A model generated the notes under the pieces. That model was given only the letters and a program-made list of their open reading frames with translations. It was not told the DNA's origin and made no database searches. Shown one piece after another: positions 44,866 to 52,925 of a stretch of DNA of 64,000 nt. Every line of letters begins with the position of its first letter. Position 1 is the stretch's first letter. This DNA comes from Cellulomonas sp. Root485. GTDB taxonomy: Bacteria > Actinomycetota > Actinomycetes > Actinomycetales > Cellulomonadaceae. The stretch spans positions 1,145,355 through 1,209,354 of the forward strand of contig NZ_LMFC01000001.1 in assembly GCF_001426705.1 (NCBI RefSeq), given 5' to 3'. Both the position numbers and the translations under genes were made by a program.

Positions 44866-44871
44866 AGTCTA
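44866..44871 (-). promoter_or_regulatory. -10 element TAGACT, leaderless promoter of the PASTA kinase
   Basis: On the minus strand TAGACT ends seven bases before the GTG at 44858. Confidence 0.55.
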
Positions 44872-44906
44872 CGGTCGCAGATGTCGCAGATGCGGCAGGC
44901 AGGGCC

Positions 44907-46046
44907 TCAGCGGAACCGCGTCATGTGCGTCTGGACGTTCGCGACATAGCGCCGGGTGTCCGCGAACATGCCGTTCTTCTTCACGGACGCTGCGCCCTGG
45001 TAGTAGCCGGCGATCGCGGTGGGCAGGTCCGGGGCGTTGCCGACGAGTGCGCGCAGGATGGCGACGCCCGCGGTGACGTTGTCGTCCGGGTTCACCAGGT
45101 TGAGCTGGCGGCCGACGAGCTCCGACGCCCACTGCCCCGAGGTCGGGATGACCTGCATGGTGCCGACCGCGTTGGCGGGGGAGACGACCGCGTGGTTGAA
45201 CCCCGACTCCTGGAACGCCACCGCCTGGGCCAGCGCCGGGTCCACGCCCATCGCGCGCGCCGTGGCGGCGATCTTGGCCTGCATCTCCGCCTTCGACGGG
45301 GTCGGTGCGCTGCGCAGCGTCGCGAGGTTCGCGTTCGCGGCGGCGACGACCGAGTCGGCATAGGTCCGTCCGGCGAACGTGTTGCCGACCGAGGCGGCCG
45401 CCGCGGGCACGGGGACGGTCAAGGTCTGCCCGATGCGGATGAGGGCGCGGGAGTCCAGCCCGTTGGCCGCGACGACGGCCGCCACGGTGGCGCCGTGCTT
45501 GGCCGCGATGCCGGTGACCGTGTCCCCGGACCGCACCGTGTAGGAGATCGACCCGGAGGCCTGCGCGACGGCGGCGGGCGCCGGAGCGGCGGCGGAGGGG
45601 GCGGAGGTGCCAGGGATCGAGAGCGTCTGGCCGATGCGGATGAAGGCGCTGGAGTCCAGCCCGTTGGCCGCGACCACGGCCGCGACCGTCGTGCCGTGCT
45701 TGGCGGCGATGCGGCTGACGGTGTCGCCGGCGACGACCTTGTACCCGGCCGCGACAGGTGCGGGGGCCGCGGGCGCGGGGGCTGCGGCGGCCGAGCCGGT
45801 CGGGATGGTCAGCACCTGCCCGATGCGGATCCGGGACGCGTCCGCCAGGGCGTTGGCGCGGGCGATCGCGGCCACGGTGGTGCCGCTGCGGGTGGCGATG
45901 TGGCTGACGGTGTCGCCGGTGCGGACCGTGTAGGTGTCGTCCGCGTGGGCCGCACCCGCGGTCGCGGTGACACCGACGACAGCCAGCGCGAGCGTCGCGC
46001 CGGTCCCTGTGGCGACGCGGCGGGCGGTGGCGTGCTGGTGCGACAT
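44907..46046 (-). CDS. Secreted LysM protein with lytic transglycosylase domain
   Basis: 379 residues. Signal peptide (MSHQHATARRVATGTGATLALAVV), then three LysM repeats (YTVRTGDTVSHIATRSGTT, YKVVAGDTVSRIAAKHGTT, YTVRSGDTVTGIAAKHGAT) that bind peptidoglycan, separated by Ala/Pro linkers, and a C-terminal SLT domain with the catalytic glutamate in AVAFQESGFNHAVVSPANAVGTMQV and GYYQGAAS. Cleaves peptidoglycan glycan strands at the cell surface. Start ATG at 46046 preceded by GAGGTAGG. Codirectional with the PASTA kinase 48 bases downstream, hinting at a shared wall-related role. Confidence 0.92.
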   Translation of the reverse strand: MSHQHATARRVATGTGATLALAVVGVTATAGAAHADDTYTVRTGDTVSHIATRSGTTVAAIARANALADASRIRIGQVLTIPTGSAAAAPAPAAPAPVAAGYKVVAGDTVSRIAAKHGTTVAAVVAANGLDSSAFIRIGQTLSIPGTSAPSAAAPAPAAVAQASGSISYTVRSGDTVTGIAAKHGATVAAVVAANGLDSRALIRIGQTLTVPVPAAAASVGNTFAGRTYADSVVAAANANLATLRSAPTPSKAEMQAKIAATARAMGVDPALAQAVAFQESGFNHAVVSPANAVGTMQVIPTSGQWASELVGRQLNLVNPDDNVTAGVAILRALVGNAPDLPTAIAGYYQGAASVKKNGMFADTRRYVANVQTHMTRFR

Positions 46047-46178
46047 GGTGCCTACCTCATGGTGCGGAAGTGAACGGATGGTGCCTGTGTGACTGGAGTG
46101 ACAGAATGCGAACGTATCCGAATACTGCACAAGGGGAAAGCGCGCGGGGGAATTGCCCGGGTGTAATTCCCGGATGCG

Positions 46179-46184
46179 TACTCT
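46179..46184 (+). promoter_or_regulatory. -10 element TACTCT, leaderless promoter of the Rv2175c-like gene
   Basis: TACTCT ends six bases before the GTG at 46191; no ribosome site. Confidence 0.55.
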
Positions 46185-46190
46185 TGTCGG

Positions 46191-46604
46191 GTGAACGATT
46201 CTGAAGAGACCCTCGACCGCCTGGTCGACGAGTGGCTCACCGTCCCTGATGTCGCCGACCGGCTCGGCCTCGACGCCTCCAAGGTGCGCCGGATCGTGCA
46301 GGAACGCCGCATCATCGGCGTCCGCCGCGGTGACCCGCGCATCTTCGTCGTCCCCGCGGCCTTCCTCGTGCCGGGCCACCTCGCCAACCCGGCGCAGCCC
46401 ACGACCCCCGACGCCGACGAGCCGTGGACGGTCCTGGCGTCCCTGCAGGGCACGCTGACGGTCCTGTCGGACGCGGGGTTCACCGACGAGGCAGCGATCG
46501 AGTGGCTCTTCACGCCCGACGACTCCCTGCCGGGGACGCCGATCGAGGCGTTGCGCACGGGCCGCAAGACGGAGATCCGCCGCAGGGCCGCCGCCGAGCT
46601 CTGA
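46191..46604 (+). CDS. Rv2175c-family DNA-binding protein
   Basis: 137 residues. Winged HTH-type domain (LTVPDVADRLGLDASKVRRIVQERRIIGVRRGDPRIFVVP), a linker, then the C-terminal motif LASLQGTLTVLSDAGFTDEAAIEWLFTPDDSLPGTPIEALRTGRKTEI typical of Rv2175c. In M. tuberculosis that protein is a substrate of PknL, whose DNA binding is altered by phosphorylation of its N-terminal Thr; the gene order here is the same, so the kinase at 42822-44858 is its probable modifier. Divergent from the LysM gene and convergent with idsA. Confidence 0.9.
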   Translation: MNDSEETLDRLVDEWLTVPDVADRLGLDASKVRRIVQERRIIGVRRGDPRIFVVPAAFLVPGHLANPAQPTTPDADEPWTVLASLQGTLTVLSDAGFTDEAAIEWLFTPDDSLPGTPIEALRTGRKTEIRRRAAAEL

Positions 46605-46635
46605 CGGGCTCGAGCGCGCGCCGGCTGAGGAGTGC

Positions 46636-47757
46636 TCAGGCGTGCCGGTCGACCGCTGCGTGCGCGAGCCCGATCAGCTGGGTGCGAGCAGGCTCGTCCC
46701 ACGGGCGCTCGTCCATGAGGACGAACGCGCCGCCGGCCAGGTCGTCGATGAGACGCTCGACGTCGTCGGGAGCACCCGTGCCCCGGATGGCCGCGGCGAG
46801 GGTGATCACGTCGGCGTCCGTGAGCGAGCGGTCACCGAGACGCGTGCGCAGCAGCTCGACGGTCGCCTCGTCGGAGGCGGCACGGGCCCGGGCGACCGCT
46901 CGCGCCGCCAGGATCGTGCGCTTGCCCTCGCGCAGGTCGTCGCCGGAGGGCTTGCCGGTCGTCCGGGGGTCGCCGAACACGCCCAGCAGGTCGTCCCGGA
47001 GCTGGAACGCCTCGCCCAGGGGCAGGCCGAGCCTGCGGCACGCCTCGAGCTCGCCCTCGTCGGCGTCGGCCAGCGTCGCGCCGAGGACGATCGGGTGCTC
47101 GACGCTGTACCGGGCAGCCTTCGCGCGGATGACCTCGCGGGCGCGCGCCTCGTCAGCGGCCGGGTCGTCGCCCCACGGGAGCGCCTGCGCCAGGACGTCC
47201 AGGTACTGGCCGACGGTGACCTCGGTGCGCATCAGGTCGAAGACGGCACGGGCGCGCTCGGACCGTGGCAGCGGCTGCAGGGCGAGCGCCCCCGCGAACT
47301 CCTGCTCGCTCGCGATGAGCGTGAGGTCGCCGAGCAGGATCGCGGCAGACATCCCGAAGCGTTCGGCGTCGCCGGTCAGCCCGTGCTGGGCGTGGAGAGC
47401 CGCGAAGGCGCGGTGCGCGGCGGGGAATCCGCGGCGGGTGTCGGAGTCGTCCATGACGTCGTCGTGGAACAGCGCGGCCGCCTGGAACAGCTCGAGTGCA
47501 GCCCCCACCCGCAGCACCGCGTCCGCCTCCGCGGTCCCGGCCCGCCCGCCGTGGGCGCGCCAGGACCAGTAGCAGAACGCGGCCCGGAGCCGCTTCCCGC
47601 CCGTGAGGATCTGGGCGACCGCGTCGGCAAGCACGTCCGCGTCGTCGCTCGCCGCAGCCAGCACGGTGCGCAGCTGTGCGACGTGCCTGGTCAGCAGCTC
47701 GTCGATGCGGGATCGGACGTCCTCGACGTCGACGAGGGGCTGGGTCGTGGGGCTCAC
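46636..47757 (-). CDS. idsA: Polyprenyl (geranylgeranyl) diphosphate synthase
   Basis: 373 residues. Chain-elongating prenyltransferase with the first aspartate-rich motif ALFHDDVMDDSDTRRG and the second FQLRDDLLGVFGD, plus GKRLRAAFCYW. Bulky residues five and four positions before the first motif are Ala and Leu/Phe, so product length cannot be fixed (GGPP-like is usual for this branch). Equivalent in place to idsA2 (Rv2173). GTG start follows TAGGCT by six bases. Product feeds lipid II, menaquinone or carotenoid synthesis. Confidence 0.92.
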   Translation of the reverse strand: MSPTTQPLVDVEDVRSRIDELLTRHVAQLRTVLAAASDDADVLADAVAQILTGGKRLRAAFCYWSWRAHGGRAGTAEADAVLRVGAALELFQAAALFHDDVMDDSDTRRGFPAAHRAFAALHAQHGLTGDAERFGMSAAILLGDLTLIASEQEFAGALALQPLPRSERARAVFDLMRTEVTVGQYLDVLAQALPWGDDPAADEARAREVIRAKAARYSVEHPIVLGATLADADEGELEACRRLGLPLGEAFQLRDDLLGVFGDPRTTGKPSGDDLREGKRTILAARAVARARAASDEATVELLRTRLGDRSLTDADVITLAAAIRGTGAPDDVERLIDDLAGGAFVLMDERPWDEPARTQLIGLAHAAVDRHA

Positions 47758-47763
47758 GCGGGC

Positions 47764-47769
47764 AGCCTA
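47764..47769 (-). promoter_or_regulatory. -10 element TAGGCT, leaderless promoter of idsA
   Basis: Minus strand TAGGCT ends six bases before the GTG at 47757. It overlaps the stop codon of the upstream lipoprotein gene. Confidence 0.5.
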
Positions 47770-48321
47770 CGGCGCCGCTGCGCGGACCCGCCCGCCGAGC
47801 GTGAGGGTGCGCTCGTCGTCACGGTCGAGCACGCCCACGACGAGCAGCTCGGAGCCGTCCCCGCGCGAGAACGTGGACTGCGCGGCGAGTCCGGGCTCGG
47901 CAGCGGGCGGGGCGTTCTCGACGAAGCCCGCGGCGAGCAGCGGTGCCCTGACGGCCTCGAGCAGCCCGGCGGTGTCCTGCGCCGTGCGGAGGTTCAGGCT
48001 GACCTCGGTCAGGTCGGTGCCGTCGACGGGCGCCGCGGACGAGAGCAGCACCTCGGCACCGTCCGGCACCGGGATGAGCGTGGCGGGGAAGCCCGTGACG
48101 AGCTCACCGACTGCGGAGTGCGCGTCGCCGCCCTCGCCGGGCAGGAGCGTCTCCGAGGTGTCGGGCTCGGGGGTGGCCAGCACCGCCGCGCTGCCGGTGG
48201 GGGAGCCCTGACCAGGAGCACTGGTGGTGCACGCAGCCGTGGAGACGCCGACGGCCAGCGCGACGACGGTGACGGCAAAGCCGGACCGGACGCGCGCTGA
48301 GAGGGGCGCGGGACGGAGCAT
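47767..48321 (-). CDS. Putative lipoprotein, unknown function
   Basis: 184 residues: signal VRSGFAVTVVALAVGVSTAAC with a lipobox-like STAAC, then a low-complexity Ser/Thr/Pro stretch, and a domain of about 120 residues with FPATLIPVPDGAEVLLSSAAPVDG and SLNLRTAQDTAGLLEAVRAPLLAAGF. The latter pattern (a predicted value plus a difference) occurs in actinobacterial surface lipoproteins without known function. Start ATG follows TACCCT by six bases. Same strand as idsA. Confidence 0.75.
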   Translation of the reverse strand: MLRPAPLSARVRSGFAVTVVALAVGVSTAACTTSAPGQGSPTGSAAVLATPEPDTSETLLPGEGGDAHSAVGELVTGFPATLIPVPDGAEVLLSSAAPVDGTDLTEVSLNLRTAQDTAGLLEAVRAPLLAAGFVENAPPAAEPGLAAQSTFSRGDGSELLVVGVLDRDDERTLTLGGRVRAAAP

Positions 48322-48327
48322 CGCGAC

Positions 48328-48333
48328 AGGGTA
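48328..48333 (-). promoter_or_regulatory. -10 element TACCCT, leaderless promoter of the lipoprotein gene
   Basis: On the minus strand TACCCT ends six bases before the ATG at 48321. Confidence 0.55.
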
Positions 48334-48443
48334 GCCGCACGCGCGCCGCACCGAGACGCCCACATGGCCCTCCTCCGGTGACGGCGTGCACAGATGCGCC
48401 GACAGGTGTCCCGGGACCAGTTCCGGGGCGGTGGGCTGACGCC

Positions 48444-49568
48444 ATGCAGACCACCACGCTCCGCGTGAGCGAACCCCAGGAGATCCTCGCGCTCGTTCCT
48501 CACCGACTCGGCTTCCGGCCACGGGACAGCGCCGTCGCCGTGAGCCTGCGACCCCCGCGCGGCGCGGTCGGGCTCGTCGTGCGCGTGGACCTGCCGCACC
48601 TCGCGGACGAGGAGGACGGGCCCCTCCTCGCCAGGACGCTCGTCGCTCACCTCGGCCGTGACGGTGCCAGCCGGGCGATCCTCGTGCTCTACACAGACCG
48701 CGATCCCCGAGGCGAGGAGGGCTCGGCGCAGCCGGCGGTGCGCCACCTCCGTGAGGCGGCGGCCGATGCGCTCGGGGACGTCCTGGTGTGGGTTGTCACC
48801 TCCACCGGTTACCTCTCGCTCGACTGCGCCGACGACTGCTGCCCGCCCGGAGGCAGACCGCTGCGGGACCTCGACTCCACGCAGGTCGGCGCGGCGCTCG
48901 TGCTGGCCGGCTCCGCCGTCGCCGACTCGCGGGAGGACATCGCCCGGATCCGTCCGCAGAGCGGTGACGTCCGTCGGTCCGTGGCGCGCGTGCGGCGTCG
49001 GTGGGAGCACCGGTGCGAGGAGGCCCTGCTCGCGGGTGCCGACGCGGTGGGCCGGTGGCGGGAGGACTCGCTCTCAGCCTGGCGGGATGCGGTCGCGATC
49101 GTCGAGGCCGGCGAACCGGGCCCGGGCGGTGCGCCGTGGGGTCGCATCGAGGCCGGTCTCGCCGACCGACGTGTGCGCGACAGCGTCCTGGTCGCGCTCG
49201 TCCCCGGCACGGCGGACCTGCCCGAGCGGTGCGTCCGCACCGTGCCCTCGACGCCCGAGCTGGACGCGGCGCTCGGCGGCGCGATGGCGCTGATCCTCGA
49301 CCCGAGCCGAGGCGTCGTGCCGCCGGTCCGTGCCACGGCGGTGAACGAGGCGGTCCTCGAGGCCGTCGTCGCGCGGGGCCGGACCGGAGCGCAGGCTCCC
49401 GCCCTGACCCTTCTGGCGCTCCTGGCCTGGTGGCGCGGGGACGGCGCACGGGCGCGACTGCTGCTGGACGGGGCGCTCGACGCCGACGCCGACTACCACC
49501 TGGCTGAGCTGCTCGATGACGCGCTGATGGCCGCCATCCCGCCGGGATGGGTCCGGCACGGCGACTGA
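48444..49568 (+). CDS. DUF4192 domain protein
   Basis: 374 residues, soluble. The family marks are at the start, TLRVSEPQEILALVPHRLGFRPRDSAVAVSLRPPRGAVGLVVRVDLP, with a conserved GDVLVWVVTSTGYLSLDCADDCCPPGGRPL patch and the C-terminal LLALLAWWRGDGARARLLLDGALDADADYHLAELLDDAL. The family is common in actinobacteria and its function is not known. The CxxxCC patch could bind metal. No ribosome site is obvious before the ATG. Confidence 0.88.
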   Translation: MQTTTLRVSEPQEILALVPHRLGFRPRDSAVAVSLRPPRGAVGLVVRVDLPHLADEEDGPLLARTLVAHLGRDGASRAILVLYTDRDPRGEEGSAQPAVRHLREAAADALGDVLVWVVTSTGYLSLDCADDCCPPGGRPLRDLDSTQVGAALVLAGSAVADSREDIARIRPQSGDVRRSVARVRRRWEHRCEEALLAGADAVGRWREDSLSAWRDAVAIVEAGEPGPGGAPWGRIEAGLADRRVRDSVLVALVPGTADLPERCVRTVPSTPELDAALGGAMALILDPSRGVVPPVRATAVNEAVLEAVVARGRTGAQAPALTLLALLAWWRGDGARARLLLDGALDADADYHLAELLDDALMAAIPPGWVRHGD

Positions 49569-49616
49569 CCTGCGAAGAGATCCCGTCGTGAGGTCGTCGC
49601 GGCCCGTCGCCTCCGG

Positions 49617-49622
49617 TAGCGT
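49617..49622 (+). promoter_or_regulatory. Candidate -10 TAGCGT for the UspA gene
   Basis: TAGCGT 42 bases before the ATG; a GGGGAGGA ribosome site is present. Confidence 0.4.
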
Positions 49623-49663
49623 CACGGTGACGGCACTGTTGCCGCGGGACGAGGGGAGGACCG

Positions 49664-50059
49664 ATGGGCATCGTGGTCGGCTATCTGGCCACTCCGGAAG
49701 GTCGGGCGGCCCTCGGGGCGGCGATCGAGGAGGCGCGGCAGCGCGACACGCGCGTCGTGGTCGTCGTGAGCACACGACCCGATGCTCCGGAGGAGCAGCG
49801 CAGCGCACTCGAGGCGGAGCTCGACAGGGTCCGGGCGGAGCTCGCGACCGCGGGAGTCGACCACGAGGTGCGGCTGCTCAGCGGTGGCGACGTCGCGGAC
49901 GACCTGATCCTGACCGCCGAGCAGGTGAGCGCCCAGCTCGTCGTCCTGGGTCTGCGGAGGCGTAGCCCTGTCGGCAAGCTCATCCTCGGGGCCAACGCGC
50001 AACGGGTGCTGTTCGACGCCCCGTGCCCGGTCCTCACCGTGAAACCCGGTCCCGCCTGA
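49664..50059 (+). CDS. Universal stress protein (UspA family)
   Basis: 131 residues, a single Usp domain. MGIVVGYLATPEGRAALGAAIEEA begins the fold, and the C-terminus LVVLGLRRRSPVGKLILGANAQRVLFDAPCPVLTVK is the nucleotide-binding loop; the usual GS/T after the glycine pattern is GAN, so ATP binding is uncertain. A likely soluble stress protein. Single gene, with a strong ribosome site, upstream of the sigma factor. Confidence 0.88.
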   Translation: MGIVVGYLATPEGRAALGAAIEEARQRDTRVVVVVSTRPDAPEEQRSALEAELDRVRAELATAGVDHEVRLLSGGDVADDLILTAEQVSAQLVVLGLRRRSPVGKLILGANAQRVLFDAPCPVLTVKPGPA

Positions 50060-50236
50060 CGTCGGTCGCGACGCTACGGACACACCCGGATGGCTGATCA
50101 TCGGACCCGCCGGACGCCCCGTGCGCGCGGGAATCTCTGGTGCCTGCCGTTCGTTGAGAACAAGAACCCCGTGACTGCCGTCCCCGACGGCCGTGTCGTC
50201 GTGCCCGTGATCGCGCCGAGCGGCCCGTGGGGTCGG

Positions 50237-50242
50237 TACAAT
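50237..50242 (+). promoter_or_regulatory. Candidate -10 TACAAT for sigA
   Basis: TACAAT, a near-consensus -10, lies 53 bases before the GTG. I see no matching -35; the 50060-50295 stretch has nothing else I can name. Confidence 0.5.
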
Positions 50243-50295
50243 ATCCATCTACCTCCCGGCCCCGTTCCGGGTGTCGCGCTGCCGAAAGGTCGTTC

Positions 50296-51876
50296 GTGTC
50301 GTCCCAGACCCCGCATCCCGCTCTTCCGCGTGAGTTCGAGCACCCCGCCCTGCAGGACCTCGTCCTGCGCGGGCGCACCCACGGCACCGTGGGCGCCGAG
50401 GAGCTGCGCACCGCGTGCGAGCAGGCGGACGTCCAGGACGCCAAGCGCCTGCGCGCCGTCGTCCGCGGCCTGTCCACCGCCGGGATCGGCGTGCGTGAGC
50501 CTGCCGCGGCGCCCGCCCGAGCCGTCGCAGCGACCAGCGCCAAGGCCCGTCCGTCGACCAAGGCCGTCGTGACCCCCGAGGAGGGCGCTGCTGCTCCCGC
50601 CCCGACCACGCGTGCCCGGGCGGCGTCGGCGAAGACCGCCGCCGCGAAGACAGCCGCTGCCAAGCCCGCGGCCAAGTCCACCGCCGCCAAGTCCACCGCC
50701 GCCAAGAAGGCCACGGCTGACGCCGACGTCGACGAGATCGAGGTCGTCGAGGGCGACGAGCCCGACATCGAGGCGATCGAGGAGGTCGTCGTCGACGTCG
50801 TCGAGGTGGTCGAGGTCGTCGACGACGCCGCCGACTCGGACGACGAGGACTCGGAGGACGGCGAGAAGAAGCCTGCCGCGAAGGAGGAGGAGAGCGAGGA
50901 CAGTGGCTTCGTCTACTCCGACGCCGACGACGACGACGCTCCCGCTCAGCAGGTCGTCACGGCCGGCGCGACGGCCGACCCGGTCAAGGACTACCTGAAG
51001 CAGATCGGCAAGGTCGCGCTGCTGAACGCCGAGCAGGAGGTCGACCTCGCCAAGCGCATCGAGGCGGGCCTCTTCGCCGAGGAGCGGCTGAACGCGGGCA
51101 TCACCATGGAGCCCAAGATCAAGCGCGAGCTCGAGTGGATCGCGAACGACGGCCGGCGTGCCAAGAACCACCTGCTCGAGGCCAACCTGCGTCTCGTCGT
51201 CTCGCTGGCCAAGCGCTACACCGGTCGCGGCATGCTGTTCCTGGACCTGATCCAGGAGGGCAACCTCGGTCTGATCCGTGCGGTCGAGAAGTTCGACTAC
51301 ACCAAGGGCTACAAGTTCTCGACGTACGCGACCTGGTGGATCCGTCAGGCGATCACGCGCGCCATGGCGGACCAGGCCCGCACGATCCGCATCCCCGTGC
51401 ACATGGTCGAGGTCATCAACAAGCTCGCCCGCGTCCAGCGCCAGATGCTCCAGGACCTGGGCCGTGAGCCCACGCCGGAGGAGCTGGCCAAGGAGCTCGA
51501 CATGACGCCGGAGAAGGTCGTCGAGGTCCAGAAGTACGGTCGCGAGCCCATCTCGCTGCACACGCCGCTCGGTGAGGACGGTGACAGCGAGTTCGGTGAC
51601 CTCATCGAGGACTCCGAGGCGGTCGTCCCCGCGGACGCCGTGAGCTTCACGCTCCTGCAGGAGCAGCTGCACCAGGTGCTGGACACCCTCTCCGAGCGCG
51701 AGGCCGGCGTCGTCTCGATGCGGTTCGGCCTCACGGACGGCCAGCCGAAGACGCTCGACGAGATCGGCAAGGTCTACGGCGTCACGCGCGAGCGGATCCG
51801 TCAGATCGAGTCCAAGACCATGTCGAAGCTGCGGCACCCGTCGCGCTCGCAGGTCCTGCGGGACTACCTGGACTGA
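50296..51876 (+). CDS. sigA: Principal RNA polymerase sigma factor (SigA/HrdB type)
   Basis: 526 residues. The N-terminal third is low complexity: an alanine/lysine-rich stretch ([20 protein letters not shown]) and an acidic block (about 150-225), typical of actinobacterial primary sigma factors. Regions 1.2-4.2 are complete: [21 protein letters not shown], the core-binding/-10 region [70 protein letters not shown], and the -35 [23 protein letters not shown] preceded by GAAAGG. Followed by an 18-bp stem terminator. Confidence 0.97.
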   Translation: MSSQTPHPALPREFEHPALQDLVLRGRTHGTVGAEELRTACEQADVQDAKRLRAVVRGLSTAGIGVREPAAAPARAVAATSAKARPSTKAVVTPEEGAAAPAPTTRARAASAKTAAAKTAAAKPAAKSTAAKSTAAKKATADADVDEIEVVEGDEPDIEAIEEVVVDVVEVVEVVDDAADSDDEDSEDGEKKPAAKEEESEDSGFVYSDADDDDAPAQQVVTAGATADPVKDYLKQIGKVALLNAEQEVDLAKRIEAGLFAEERLNAGITMEPKIKRELEWIANDGRRAKNHLLEANLRLVVSLAKRYTGRGMLFLDLIQEGNLGLIRAVEKFDYTKGYKFSTYATWWIRQAITRAMADQARTIRIPVHMVEVINKLARVQRQMLQDLGREPTPEELAKELDMTPEKVVEVQKYGREPISLHTPLGEDGDSEFGDLIEDSEAVVPADAVSFTLLQEQLHQVLDTLSEREAGVVSMRFGLTDGQPKTLDEIGKVYGVTRERIRQIESKTMSKLRHPSRSQVLRDYLD

Positions 51877-51889
51877 CAGACAGCCCACC

Positions 51890-51930
51890 ACGACGAAGGC
51901 CCGGACCGGGATGGTCCGGGCCTTCGTCGT
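51890..51930. terminator. Strong terminator of sigA with 18-bp perfect stem
   Basis: ACGACGAAGGCCCGGACC and its complement (51913-51930) around a five-base loop. The core AGGCCCGGACC/GGTCCGGGCCT recurs in the terminator at 52497-52530. Confidence 0.9.
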
Positions 51931-51935
51931 CCGTG

Positions 51936-52034
51936 GGGCGACGCGAGGAGGCGTTCGCGGCGACGGACCCGTTCGTCGTGCACGGCGTCGTGCAGTCGTA
52001 CCGCGTCCTCGAGTGGCGGGACGTGCTCGGCTGA
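51936..52034 (+). pseudogene. C-terminal remnant of a YciI-family protein
   Basis: An open stretch of 32 codons ending at TGA reads GRREEAFAATDPFVVHGVVQ then SYRVLEWRDVLG, which matches the end of YciI-like (YCII) domains, where DPF and an xxG-V/L-Vxxyxv-xxW pattern are conserved. The first two thirds of the domain, including the His-Asp pair, are absent: directly upstream is the sigA terminator. No start or ribosome site remains; I take it to be a deletion remnant. Confidence 0.6.
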
Positions 52035-52051
52035 GTCGACGGGGCGCGGCG

Positions 52052-52435
52052 TCAGCGGGTGATGTACCAGAGGATGAGGTCGTGGGCCTTGTGCGCCTTC
52101 TCCACGCCACGGAAGTCCGCCTCGTGCACGGTGCCGCCGACGTCGATGGCGATGCTGCTGCTGGACGTGAACTTGCCGGCGAACGACGTGTTGCTCACCA
52201 CAGAGACCGAGCGCACGTGCCGGTACGGGATCGAGGTGATCGCGACCCGCTTGCCGACGAAGCTCTTGTCCTGCATGACGACCCGCAGCGTCGTGAGACC
52301 GACGAAGCCGGTGCCGGTGCCGATGCAGTCGTAGACGGCGAGCACCTCTTCGCCCTGCAGGAGGCCGCGGCTGACCAGCTCGAGCTGCTCGGCCTTGTCG
52401 ACGTCGGGCTCGGTCACGGGGGCCTCCTGCGTCAT
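52052..52435 (-). CDS. PH-like (bPH) domain protein
   Basis: 127 residues. A short acidic N-terminus (MTQEAPVTEPDVDKAEQLELV) precedes a single bacterial PH-like domain: GFVGLTTLRVVMQDKSFVGKRVAITSIPYRHVRSVSVVSNTSFAGKFTSSSSIAIDVGGTVHEADF, then a helix KAHKAHDLILWYI. Bacterial PH domains often act as lipid or protein binding modules. No function known. ATG at 52435 has no ribosome site. Flanked by the YciI remnant and the second terminator. Confidence 0.82.
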   Translation of the reverse strand: MTQEAPVTEPDVDKAEQLELVSRGLLQGEEVLAVYDCIGTGTGFVGLTTLRVVMQDKSFVGKRVAITSIPYRHVRSVSVVSNTSFAGKFTSSSSIAIDVGGTVHEADFRGVEKAHKAHDLILWYITR

Positions 52436-52468
52436 CGGGTCGACGGGCCGCTGTGCCCGTCGAGGCCG

Positions 52469-52474
52469 AGCATA
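52469..52474 (-). promoter_or_regulatory. Candidate -10 TATGCT for the PH-domain gene
   Basis: TATGCT on the minus strand, about 33 bases before the ATG. Confidence 0.45.
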
Positions 52475-52496
52475 GGGGTGGAGGACCCGGACAGAG

Positions 52497-52530
52497 CGCG
52501 AGGCCCGGACCATCAGGTCCGGGCCTCGCG
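52497..52530. terminator. Hairpin terminator with 15-bp perfect stem
   Basis: CGCGAGGCCCGGACC pairs with GGTCCGGGCCTCGCG around ATCA. It terminates the DUF7455 gene (minus strand) and shares an 11-bp stem core with the sigA terminator. Confidence 0.88.
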
Positions 52531-52552
52531 TCGTCAGTAGGGGCGAGCTGCG

Positions 52553-52774
52553 TCAGATCGCGGCGCCGGCCCCGGCGCCGTGCTCGGCGAGGAGGCGGTC
52601 CGTCTCGTCCTGCACGTGGGTCGCCAGCTCGGCGAACTTCGGAGCGTGCTCACGCGCGTGGTGCGCGCAGAACAGCAGCTCTCCCACCGCGAGGACAACT
52701 CGGACATAGGCCTGTGCGCCGCAGCGGTCGCAGCGGTCGGCCGCGGTCAGTGGATGCGTCATGGTCCCGGTCAC
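52553..52774 (-). CDS. DUF7455 small zinc-ribbon-like protein
   Basis: 73 residues. LTAADRCDRCGAQAYVRVVLAVGELLFCAHHAREHAPKFAEL carries CxxC and CxHH, so a zinc-binding role is plausible. The segment is typical of a small actinobacterial family that sits near sigA. The GTG at 52774 gives a length close to Streptomyces relatives; ATG at 52762 is the other option. Function unknown. Confidence 0.85.
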   Translation of the reverse strand: MTGTMTHPLTAADRCDRCGAQAYVRVVLAVGELLFCAHHAREHAPKFAELATHVQDETDRLLAEHGAGAGAAI

Positions 52775-52912
52775 AGATCAATAGAACCATCCCGACGCCG
52801 GATCACACGCACCCGGAGCGGGTGGTTCGCTCACCGCGTAGCAGACCGTAACCGGCCCGCAACACAGCCGTTGCCGGCGGCATGGCGCCTCCGGGCTGTC
52901 GGGCCCGGCGAC

Positions 52913-52918
52913 TACCAT
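52913..52918 (+). promoter_or_regulatory. -10 element TACCAT, leaderless promoter of parE
   Basis: TACCAT ends seven bases before the GTG at 52926; no ribosome site. Confidence 0.55.
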
Positions 52919-52925
52919 CGGCCCC

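Noticed and set aside
42927-46073. A 1,048-codon open frame on the plus strand opposite the PASTA kinase and LysM genes
   Set aside because: The composition is shadow-like (Asp/Gly/Arg/Val repeats), and the opposite strand has two complete proteins with catalytic motifs.
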